Position numbers and translations under genes: made by a program. A DNA stretch of 8,069 nucleotides, taken from positions 1,863-9,931 of the forward strand of contig DCUN01000204.1 in the NCBI GenBank assembly GCA_002327225.1, written 5' to 3'. Of the stretch, positions 1 to 5,409 are shown one piece after another (positions within the stretch are counted from its first letter, which is position 1; each line of letters starts with the position of its first letter). Below the pieces are notes generated by a model. The model was not told where the DNA came from. It saw nothing but the letters and a program-made list of their open reading frames with translations, and searched no databases. This DNA is from Desulfobulbaceae bacterium UBA2213 (lineage in GTDB: Bacteria > Desulfobacterota > Desulfobulbia > Desulfobulbales > Desulfocapsaceae).

Positions 1-1489
1 CCCTGCGGCAGGCGTCGATGTCCGCATCCAGGGTTTTGGCCGCCGCCGGGCCATCAGTGCGAAAGGCTGTCAGGACGTGGAGCCGGTCTTCAATATCCGC
101 CGAACGATCCCTCCCCTTGATGATGTCCCGCTCCGAGAGCAGGGCGGCAAGGTCGCAGGCCAGACCGGTTGCGCCCTGTTTGACAGCCACCATCAGCATG
201 TGCCCCAGGCGCGGGTGGGCCGGAAGCTCGGCTATTTTTCGGCCGAGGGGGGTGATGTGCCCCTGCTGATCCAGAGAGCCGAGGGCCTGCAGGACAGATT
301 GGGCCTGGGCGAAATGCCCGGCTGGCGGCGGATCAAGCCAGCGCAGGGCGGCAGGGTCATGCACCCCCCAGCGGGCCAGATCCAGAACCAACTGGCTCAG
401 GTCGGCGGTCAGGATCTCCGGCGGGTCAAAGGGCTTGAGGCCATGATCCTCCCCCTGGCTCCACAGACGGTAACAGTGACCTGGGCCAAGGCGTCCGGCC
501 CGACCGGCGCGCTGGGTGGCGGCGGCATGCGAGATGCGCTGGGTGGTGAGGCGGCTGAGGCCGCTGTTGGGGTCAAACTGCGGCCTCCGTTTCCAGCCGC
601 TGTCCACCACGGTATGGATACCCTCGATGGTGATGCTGGTTTCGGCAATGGGGGTGGCCAGGATGATGCGCCTCTTCCCCTCCCGGTCAGGCTGGACGGC
701 GGCGGTCTGGGCGGCAAGGCTCAGGTCGCCGTACAGAGGGTGGATGGCGATTTCGGAAGGGGGCAGACCAGCGCTCAGCAGCGCCTGGGTATGCCGGATC
801 TCAGCAGCGCCGGGGAGAAAGGCCAGGATATCGCCCGGCTGCTCGGCCAGAGCCTTGTGGATGGTTGCGGCCACCTGTTTTGCAATTTCGCGGGGCTGGG
901 CTTGGAGCAGTTGCCCAGCCCGGCAATATTCCACGGCCACGGGGTAGGTCTGGCCCATGCCCATGACCACTGGGGCATTCTCAAGCAACCGGCTGACTTC
1001 CCCGGTGTCCAAGGTGGCGGACATGATCAGGAGTTTGAGATCATCCCGCAGCCCACCCATCACATCAAGACAGAGAGCCAGGGCCAGATCGGCCTGCAGG
1101 CTGCGCTCGTGAAATTCGTCAAAGATCACCAGCCCCACCCCGGCCAGTTCGGGATCATCCTGCAGGCAGCGGATGAGCACCCCCTCGGTAATCACCTCCA
1201 CCCTGGTTTCCGGAGAGACCTTTGCTTCAAAGCGCACCCGATAGCCCACGCTCTTCCCGACCTCCTCGCCCACCTGCCGGGCCATGAAGGTCGCGGCCAG
1301 CCGGGTCGCAAGCCGGCGCGGTTCGAGCATCAGGATGGTCCGACCCGCCAGCCAGGGCTCGGCCAGCAGGGCCAGGGGCGCCACCGTGGTCTTGCCCGAG
1401 CCGGGTGGAGCACTGAGGACCACCGCGGCACGACTGCTCAGTTGTGCCCGTAGCTCCGGCAGGATCTCATGGATGGGGAGTTTTGTCAT
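1..1489 (-). CDS. hrpB: ATP-dependent helicase HrpB, N-terminal 496 residues (3' end outside window)
   Basis: This is a DExH-box (SF2) helicase of the HrpB family, predicted to be cytoplasmic and to use ATP hydrolysis for nucleic-acid unwinding; the physiological substrate of bacterial HrpB is poorly defined. The helicase motifs appear in order: Walker A APPGSGKTT at residues 27-35, LEPRRLATR (Ia) at 55-63, DEFHER (II) at 124-129, SAT (III) at 157-159, ATPIAETSITI around 278-288, and QRAGRAGR (VI) at 326-333. The stretch 'DEFHERSLQADLALAL' and the following 'LRDDLKLLIMSATLD' are typical of HrpB rather than HrpA. Family members are usually a little over 800 residues, so the C-terminal HrpB domain lies beyond position 1. 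The ATG at 1489 is the only plausible start: an in-frame TGA lies a short way upstream with no ATG, GTG or TTG between. No good Shine-Dalgarno precedes it. It is separated from the signalling operon by 341 nt and is probably transcribed independently. Confidence 0.95.
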   Translation of the reverse strand, partial: MTKLPIHEILPELRAQLSSRAAVVLSAPPGSGKTTVAPLALLAEPWLAGRTILMLEPRRLATRLAATFMARQVGEEVGKSVGYRVRFEAKVSPETRVEVITEGVLIRCLQDDPELAGVGLVIFDEFHERSLQADLALALCLDVMGGLRDDLKLLIMSATLDTGEVSRLLENAPVVMGMGQTYPVAVEYCRAGQLLQAQPREIAKQVAATIHKALAEQPGDILAFLPGAAEIRHTQALLSAGLPPSEIAIHPLYGDLSLAAQTAAVQPDREGKRRIILATPIAETSITIEGIHTVVDSGWKRRPQFDPNSGLSRLTTQRISHAAATQRAGRAGRLGPGHCYRLWSQGEDHGLKPFDPPEILTADLSQLVLDLARWGVHDPAALRWLDPPPAGHFAQAQSVLQALGSLDQQGHITPLGRKIAELPAHPRLGHMLMVAVKQGATGLACDLAALLSERDIIKGRDRSADIEDRLHVLTAFRTDGPAAAKTLDADIDACRR

Positions 1490-1518
1490 GGCTGAGGCGC
1501 TTGCAAAATGACCAGGAT

Positions 1519-1597
1519 GTCATTTCCGAGTGCTTTTATCGGGAATCCATTTTCGTACATTCAGTACGGTATGGATTCCCGCCTGCGCGGGAATGAC
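1519..1597. repeat. 79-bp imperfect palindrome made of two inverted dRS3-like repeats
   Basis: The right arm carries ATTCCC (1575-1580), eight bases, and GGGAAT (1589-1594), exactly matching the dRS3 pattern ATTCCC-N8-GGGAAT known from Neisseria. The same core occurs widely as a dispersed intergenic repeat in Proteobacteria. The left arm (1519-1550) is a diverged inverted copy. GGGAATCCAT (1541-1550) pairs perfectly with ATGGATTCCC (1571-1580), and GTCATTTCC (1519-1527) pairs with GGGAATGAC (1589-1597) with one mismatch. A nested CGTAC/GTACG pair (1554-1558 and 1564-1568) sits in the central loop. No transposase is adjacent, so a non-autonomous (MITE-like) or REP-like dispersed element is the best reading. 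Copy number in the genome is not visible here. Confidence 0.75.
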
Positions 1598-1600
1598 AGT

Positions 1601-1670
1601 TTTTGGACTTACATGACAGCTGTTGGATGCAAACGACACAACTGTTGGATGCAAATGACCCGTGTTGGAC
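1601..1670. repeat. Degenerate direct repeats, 20-22 bp period
   Basis: Four related units begin at 1601, 1621, 1643 and 1663. The middle two are nearly identical: TGTTGGATGCAAACGAC (1621-1637) and TGTTGGATGCAAATGAC (1643-1659). The first (TTTTGGACTTACATGAC) shares the TTGGA and ATGAC ends. The last is a partial unit, TGTTGGAC (1663-1670). Spacings are 20, 22 and 20 bp, close to two helical turns. The run abuts the palindrome, whose end also reads AATGACAG. It may be a set of protein-binding sites upstream of hrpB or a decayed part of the neighbouring mobile repeat. The repetition is directly visible; the role is not. Confidence 0.6.
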
Positions 1671-1748
1671 TGAATTCCTCATTTTACAAGAGCTCTGAGG
1701 ATCTCATTTTCCGACTCTAACCCCAATGAACGGGATAAGTGCCTTTCG

Positions 1749-1787
1749 CAGCTCATTTTCTTGTGAAAAAAACAAGAAAATGAGCTG
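1749..1787. repeat. Perfect 16-bp inverted repeat (stem-loop), 7-nt loop
   Basis: CAGCTCATTTTCTTGT (1749-1764) and ACAAGAAAATGAGCTG (1772-1787) are exact reverse complements around the loop GAAAAAA. No U-run follows the stem in either direction, so it is not a classical intrinsic terminator by itself. In minus-strand transcripts it lies just downstream of the seven-U run of the terminator at 1795-1816. It could therefore be a back-up terminator, an mRNA 3'-end stabiliser, a protein-binding site or a small repeat element. The half-site CTCATTTT occurs twice more, at 1703-1710 and 1678-1685. Confidence 0.7.
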
Positions 1788-1794
1788 TATGTCT

Positions 1795-1816
1795 AAAAAA
1801 AGATGACATCGCCATC
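1795..1816 (-). terminator. Probable intrinsic terminator of the signalling operon
   Basis: Read on the minus strand, GATGGC (1816-1811), loop GAT and GTCATC (1807-1802) form a six-pair stem including one G-U wobble, followed immediately by seven Us (1801-1795). It begins 14 nt after the TGA of the hybrid kinase gene. The stem is short and of modest GC content, so termination may be partial. The stronger stem-loop at 1749-1787 follows 7 nt after the U-run. Confidence 0.5.
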
Positions 1817-1830
1817 GCTTCTCGCCCGAA

Positions 1831-3807
1831 TCAGGATTGGGGTGTATCCAGGGCCTCCCGCACCGCTTTATAGAGAGTGACAAGAGTAAAGGGTTTTTCC
1901 AGAAAGGCATACCCACGCTCCTGAATAAATGGCCAGTGGTTTTTCTGATCGGCATAGCCGCTGCACAACAGCACGCTCAGATTCGGCTTTGACTCCCGCA
2001 GCTTTTCGACAAAGGCAACTCCGTTCATGGCCGGCAGCACAACATCACTCACAACCAGATCAAAATCACCCGCCTGCTCCGTGAAACGCTCAAGTCCTTC
2101 TTCCGCCGAGGCAGCTCCGGTGACAACATAGCCGTTTTGACCCAGGGCACTCAATTGGAGTTGGCGAATCATTTCATCGTCCTCGACCACCAGAATCCTT
2201 TCGCCATGCCCCAGGAGAATTTCCCGATCGGAGACAGTTGCCGCCGCCCCACTCGCCGCTGCTGAAACTGCCGGCAAATGGAGGCGGAAGGTCGTGCCTT
2301 GTCCAGGTTCGCTGTACACATTGACCCAGCCCTTATGGCTCTTGACAATGCCGTAGACGACGGCCAACCCGAGTCCGGTCCCTTGGCCAACCTCCTTGGT
2401 CGTGTAAAAGGGCTCGAAAATGTGCTCGAGCAGATCCCCGCTCATACCCGTTCCAGTATCGCTGACCGAAAGACGGACAAACCTGCCGGGCCGCGCCTCC
2501 AGGTGATGCTGGCAGTAGTGCTCGTCTATCATTATGTTTTCAACTTTCATGCTGAGAACACCGCCTGCAGCCATGGCGTCCCGGGCGTTCACCGCCAGAT
2601 TCATGATCACCTGATCAATATTGCCGGCATCACCCTCAATCTTCCAGCAGTCATCAGCAATATCAAGGGCCAGCCGGATATTCTCGCCCAGAACCCGGCT
2701 CAACATCTTCGCCAGCTCCTCAATGGCCAGGGGCAGATCAATGGAGGTGAATTTCAACGGCTGCTTGCGGCTAAACAGGAGCAGTTGGCGGACGAGGTTC
2801 GCTGCCTTCCTCCCGGCGAGCTCAACCTGCAGCAATTCTTCCACCACCGGTTCGGACGGAGCAAAGCGCTTGCGGGCTATCTCCGTATAACCCAGGATAA
2901 TACTGAGCATATTATTAAAATCATGGGCCACGCCGCCCGCCAGCTTGCCTACCGCTTCCAACTTCTGGGACTGCAACAGTTGGGCGGTTAACTCCTGCCG
3001 CTCGCTGATATCACGCAGCATCCAGACATGGGCAGAGATTGCATTGTCCTCACTTCTGATCGGAAAGACCGTATATTCGACGAAAATCGACTGACCGCTC
3101 TTGGCAAGAGCCTCCCCTTCTCCCTCAGAGATAGATCCTTTCGCAAGATCGTCCCTGATGGCGGCGCTGGTTTTTTCCTGCAGATACAGACTCGGGCTCC
3201 TGCCTTGCAACTCCTCGTCCGTGTAGCCAAGCAATCGGTGCTGGGCCGGATTCTGCTTGAGCACAGACCCAGCCCTGTCGACTATGGCCACGGCCTCTAT
3301 CGAGTTGGCGAAAATCAGCCGGTAGAGTTCCAGCTCGCGCACCTTTTCATGGAGTTTGCGGGCAACGCTGGAATCATACATCCGAAAAAGGTTCAGGGGG
3401 TCTTCCACCACCTCATCAGGAACCGCAAGAGTCTCTTCCTGTGTCTCCCGCACCACCTCGTTAATCTGGCGCAAAAACTCATCCGGCTCCACCGGTTTAA
3501 GGATATAACGGGAGGCGCCCAGACCAATGGCCAGCCGTTCATCCTCAAGGTCCACGTAGGTGGCCGTATAGAAGACAAAGGGGATACGGTTCAGGGCCTT
3601 GTCGTTTTTCACCTCAAAGCAGAACTTGTAGCCATCAAGTACCGGCATGAGGATATCGGAGATGATCAGATCAGGCGGGCACTTTCTTGACCGCTCCAGC
3701 GCGTCCTGGCCATTGACCGCGGCATCGACCACATGACCGGCGCCTTCCAGGTTTTTCTGCAGCACCATCCTGGAATCTGTATCATCTTCAGCAATAAGGA
3801 TTCTCAT
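1831..3807 (-). CDS. Hybrid histidine kinase, REC-PAS-HisKA-HATPase_c-REC (658 aa)
   Basis: A soluble hybrid sensor kinase with receivers at both ends. REC1 (residues 1-120) has the acidic pair E7/D8, phospho-acceptor D51 in LIISDILMP, switch T81 and K104-P105. A PAS domain spans about 160-270 and ends in MLRDISER. The HisKA motif GGVAHDFNN gives H295. HATPase_c shows an N box (N403 to N407, IMNLAVNARDAM), DTGTGM (450-455), FEPFYTTK (464-471) and GQGTGLGL (474-481). REC2 (about 536-653) has E542/D543/D544, D588 in LVVSDVVLP and K638. No transmembrane segment or signal peptide is visible. The start is set at 3807 because MRILIAEDD is the canonical receiver N-terminus and GAGGGAG precedes it. 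A longer in-frame ATG at 3885 would overlap the upstream gene. All catalytic residues are present, so it should be active; REC1 probably takes phosphate from, or is read by, another module in the operon. Confidence 0.93.
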   Translation of the reverse strand: MRILIAEDDTDSRMVLQKNLEGAGHVVDAAVNGQDALERSRKCPPDLIISDILMPVLDGYKFCFEVKNDKALNRIPFVFYTATYVDLEDERLAIGLGASRYILKPVEPDEFLRQINEVVRETQEETLAVPDEVVEDPLNLFRMYDSSVARKLHEKVRELELYRLIFANSIEAVAIVDRAGSVLKQNPAQHRLLGYTDEELQGRSPSLYLQEKTSAAIRDDLAKGSISEGEGEALAKSGQSIFVEYTVFPIRSEDNAISAHVWMLRDISERQELTAQLLQSQKLEAVGKLAGGVAHDFNNMLSIILGYTEIARKRFAPSEPVVEELLQVELAGRKAANLVRQLLLFSRKQPLKFTSIDLPLAIEELAKMLSRVLGENIRLALDIADDCWKIEGDAGNIDQVIMNLAVNARDAMAAGGVLSMKVENIMIDEHYCQHHLEARPGRFVRLSVSDTGTGMSGDLLEHIFEPFYTTKEVGQGTGLGLAVVYGIVKSHKGWVNVYSEPGQGTTFRLHLPAVSAAASGAAATVSDREILLGHGERILVVEDDEMIRQLQLSALGQNGYVVTGAASAEEGLERFTEQAGDFDLVVSDVVLPAMNGVAFVEKLRESKPNLSVLLCSGYADQKNHWPFIQERGYAFLEKPFTLVTLYKAVREALDTPQS

Positions 3808-3809
3808 TT

Positions 3810-3816
3810 CTCCCTC
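3810..3816 (-). promoter_or_regulatory. Ribosome binding site of the hybrid kinase gene
   Basis: GAGGGAG on the minus strand ends two bases before the ATG at 3807, with GAGG at five bases' spacing. It lies in the 13-nt gap after the TAA of the receiver gene. It decides the start in favour of MRILIAEDD over the in-frame ATG 26 codons upstream, and the tight spacing suggests translational coupling. Confidence 0.75.
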
Positions 3817-3820
3817 TTCG

Positions 3821-4216
3821 TTAGGCCTTCGCCTTTGTGCCTCTTTCTTTACCCTCAAGAACGTCTCGAATCTGGTCCATAACAATCAGCGGATCAATCG
3901 GTTTCTCGATATAGCCGGTACAGCCAGCGGCCAGCAGACGGGCCCGGTCACCGCTCATGGCATAGGAGGTCATGGCGATGATCGGGATGGAGCCGTTGCC
4001 CTCCGACTTGCGGATAATCCTGAGCACCTCATCTCCGTTGATATCCGGAAGCTGAATGTCAAGGATGATAAAGTCGGGCCGGGGCTGGGCTAGAGCCAGC
4101 TCGACGCCCCTCTGTCCGGTTTCGGCCTCGATGGTGTCGATGCCGTTTTTGTGCAGGATAAAGGTGATAAGTTTCATATTATCCGGCGTGTCTTCGATAA
4201 TCAAGGCTGTGAGCAT
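3821..4216 (-). CDS. Single-domain response regulator, CheY/DivK-like (131 aa)
   Basis: The protein is one receiver domain with no output domain. The acidic residues E8/D9, phospho-acceptor D53 in FIILDIQLPD, switch T83 (AMTSYAM) and K105-P106 (YIEKPID) are all present. 'EDTPDNMKL', 'DIQLPDINGDEVL' and 'YAMSGDRARLLAAGC' resemble the DivK/CheY-like subgroup often found beside hybrid kinases. Such proteins work by phosphorylation-dependent contact with partner proteins or as phosphate sinks and shuttles. The start is the ATG at 4216, preceded by AGGAGA; upstream in-frame codons have no receiver homology and run into the preceding gene. The next gene begins 13 nt downstream. Likely phosphodonors are the two kinases in the cluster; which one is not visible. 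The short charged tail (EGKERGTKAKA) follows the domain. Confidence 0.93.
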   Translation of the reverse strand: MLTALIIEDTPDNMKLITFILHKNGIDTIEAETGQRGVELALAQPRPDFIILDIQLPDINGDEVLRIIRKSEGNGSIPIIAMTSYAMSGDRARLLAAGCTGYIEKPIDPLIVMDQIRDVLEGKERGTKAKA

Positions 4217-4221
4217 TATTT

Positions 4222-4227
4222 TCTCCT
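4222..4227 (-). promoter_or_regulatory. Ribosome binding site of the single-domain regulator gene
   Basis: AGGAGA on the minus strand lies five bases upstream of the ATG at 4216. This is the strongest Shine-Dalgarno match in the window and supports the 131-residue start over an in-frame ATG 60 codons upstream. Confidence 0.8.
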
Positions 4228-4246
4228 GGTGTTTACACATAGAAGC

Positions 4247-4272
4247 GACAGAGGCAGAGAAGGCACAGAGAA
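4247..4272. repeat. Purine-rich degenerate CAGAG-type repeat
   Basis: The plus strand has overlapping variants of one short unit: ACAGAGGCAGAGAAGG followed by CACAGAGAA. On the transcribed strand it reads as CTCTG-rich sequence. Similar 'CACAGAGGCACAGAGA' strings are a recurrent intergenic motif in many environmental bacterial genomes, recalled here without a search. It fills most of the 67-nt gap between the PAS-GAF and receiver genes. Confidence 0.4.
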
Positions 4273-4296
4273 TAGTGATTGTGTCACTTTGTGCCT
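4261..4296 (-). other. Imperfect hairpin spanning the stop codon of the PAS-GAF gene
   Basis: AGGCACA (4261-4267) pairs with TGTGCCT (4290-4296), and inside it AGTGA (4274-4278) pairs with TCACT (4284-4288) around a five-base loop, leaving an unequal internal bulge. The TGA stop (4286-4284) lies in the inner stem. No U-run follows, so it is not an intrinsic terminator. It might mark an mRNA processing or stability boundary inside the operon, or be a chance result of the neighbouring repeat. Confidence 0.4.
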
Positions 4297-5369
4297 GTAT
4301 CACCCAGTGCCTTTTGCTTTTCCAATCTGGCAACCTGATCCCGCAACTCCTTGATGCGGAACTCACGATCGACAAATAATCTGTTGAATCGCTCAAGTTT
4401 CTCGTTGCGTTCTTCCAGTTCCCCGGTACGTCTCTTTATTTTGGCCTCAAGCAGATCGGTCTGTTCGCGAATTTTCTCGATCAGCAGCGCATTCTGGACA
4501 ATGACGCTCACCGTTGCGGCAAGGGTTTCGAGGAATTCTTTTTCCTCAGCAAAATCCCTGGCCGACCTCGAGGCAAGACCAAGAACCCCTATAACGTTCT
4601 GTTCCTGCAGCAGAGGCAGGGCCGCAAAGGAAAGGATTCCCGCCCTCTTGCATTCCATCTCGGTGCAACGTCCGTCCCGATGAATATCCGCGGAAAAAAC
4701 CGGCACCCCTTTTTCAGCGGCCAGACCGCAGAGGCAGACCCCTACCTTTTCGTTTTTGTTCTGGTGTTCTTTATACTCCGACAGGACTCCGCGCATGATC
4801 AGGTCATGGTCTACGCGGATATAACAGAGAACCAGATCAGGGGCACAGACTCCTCGTATCTCCGCCAGTGCCGTCGACACAACATTGTCAAGCGCCTGAC
4901 TGTTGATGGCCTCGCGGCACAATCTGTTCAGGGCTTCCAGCTGCTGGTTGCGCACGGCAAGGTCATTGCGCATCTTCAGCGCTATGGATATGTCTTTGGC
5001 CACATGGACAGAGCCTATCAATTCGCCGCTTTCATCAAGGATGGGAGAGGCGGTGACCAGCAGAGGGATGCCGATACAAGGATCATCCACCTCCATGGTA
5101 ATCGCTTTTTTCTCCTTCATCATCTGCTCATGCGGGCAGCCGTCCCAGTGCGAGTCTCTGCCATGCATGACCTCGTAACAATGTCTGCCGATCAACTCTT
5201 CAGGTTTTTTGCCCAGAAAATCGGCCAGGGCCCGATTGACCATGATCAGCCGGAAGTCCTTATCAAGAACGGAAACAAGATCGGTTATGGCATCAAAGGT
5301 ATGGCGCCAGTTCTCTTCAGAGATCCCGAAATCCTCCGGCGGCCGTACTTTAGTTTGAAAGAGTCTCAT
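4284..5369 (-). CDS. PAS-GAF sensor protein without kinase or output domain (361 aa)
   Basis: A cytoplasmic sensor or scaffold protein with no transmembrane segment. A PAS domain (about 18-130) starts at NWRHTFDAITDLVSVLDKD and ends in VHVAKDIS. It contains CYEVMHGRDSHWDGCPH (64-80), with C64, H69, C78 and H80. A GAF domain (about 145-298) carries VCLCGLAAEKGVPVF and the segment GRCTEMECKRAG; C212, C214, C235 and C240 are close in sequence. The tail (298-356) is a heptad-like coiled coil with the signature ERFNRLFVDREFRIKEL, usually seen just before the kinase core in PAS-rich histidine kinases. Here the gene stops after it, with no H box and no ATPase. The frame closes cleanly at TGA and the next gene has its own ribosome binding site, so this looks like a genuine stand-alone protein rather than a recent frameshift. 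It probably modulates the flanking kinases by dimer contacts. The ligand or cofactor is unknown. Only a weak GGA precedes the ATG at 5369. Confidence 0.88.
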   Translation of the reverse strand: MRLFQTKVRPPEDFGISEENWRHTFDAITDLVSVLDKDFRLIMVNRALADFLGKKPEELIGRHCYEVMHGRDSHWDGCPHEQMMKEKKAITMEVDDPCIGIPLLVTASPILDESGELIGSVHVAKDISIALKMRNDLAVRNQQLEALNRLCREAINSQALDNVVSTALAEIRGVCAPDLVLCYIRVDHDLIMRGVLSEYKEHQNKNEKVGVCLCGLAAEKGVPVFSADIHRDGRCTEMECKRAGILSFAALPLLQEQNVIGVLGLASRSARDFAEEKEFLETLAATVSVIVQNALLIEKIREQTDLLEAKIKRRTGELEERNEKLERFNRLFVDREFRIKELRDQVARLEKQKALGDTGTK

Positions 5370-5409
5370 TGTATTCCATGATGGTAAAGGGGTGGTGTGC
5401 CTACCACTC

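Larger units (their letters stand above)
1490..1830. other. Non-coding gap rich in repeats, between the signalling operon and hrpB
   Basis: I find no credible gene in these 341 nt. The gap contains, from right to left, a probable intrinsic terminator (1795-1816), a perfect stem-loop (1749-1787), two further CTCATTTT copies (1678-1685 and 1703-1710), a degenerate direct-repeat run (1601-1670) and a composite palindrome (1519-1597). It must also carry the hrpB promoter if hrpB is not read from the upstream operon, but I could not identify a convincing -35/-10 or -24/-12 pair. Confidence 0.7.

Noticed and set aside
77..1453. 458-codon open frame on the plus strand
   Set aside because: It is antisense to hrpB, whose frame carries every helicase motif in order. 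The plus-strand product has no recognisable domain and arises from GC-rich codon use.
1541..1580. Palindrome as a terminator
   Set aside because: The stem is good, but no U-run follows on either strand, and its core matches a known dispersed repeat.
1601..1670. Possible CRISPR remnant
   Set aside because: The units are degenerate, only 8-17 bp long, and the bases between them are 3-5 nt, far too short to be spacers.
1508..1720. 70-residue plus-strand frame
   Set aside because: It is translation through the palindrome and direct repeats (it contains MDSRLRGNDS, a familiar product of dRS3-like repeats) and has no ribosome binding site.
1726..1746. Sigma-54 promoter for hrpB (minus-strand GGCAC)
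   Set aside because: GGCAC is present, but no GC element sits at the required spacing downstream.
1704..1955. 83-residue minus-strand frame
   Set aside because: It overlaps the end of the hybrid kinase out of frame and runs into the terminator and stem-loop; no domain.
3808..3885. 26-codon N-terminal extension of the hybrid kinase
   Set aside because: It overlaps the end of the receiver gene, has no receiver homology, and the GAGGGAG site directly precedes MRILIAEDD.
4217..4396. 60-codon N-terminal extension of the single-domain regulator
   Set aside because: It covers the gap and the tail of the PAS-GAF gene, while AGGAGA precedes the ATG at 4216 where the receiver fold begins.
5392..5407. 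Small hairpin GTGGT/ACCAC between the membrane kinase and PAS-GAF genes
   Set aside because: Five pairs with no U-run in a 40-nt gap is within chance expectation.
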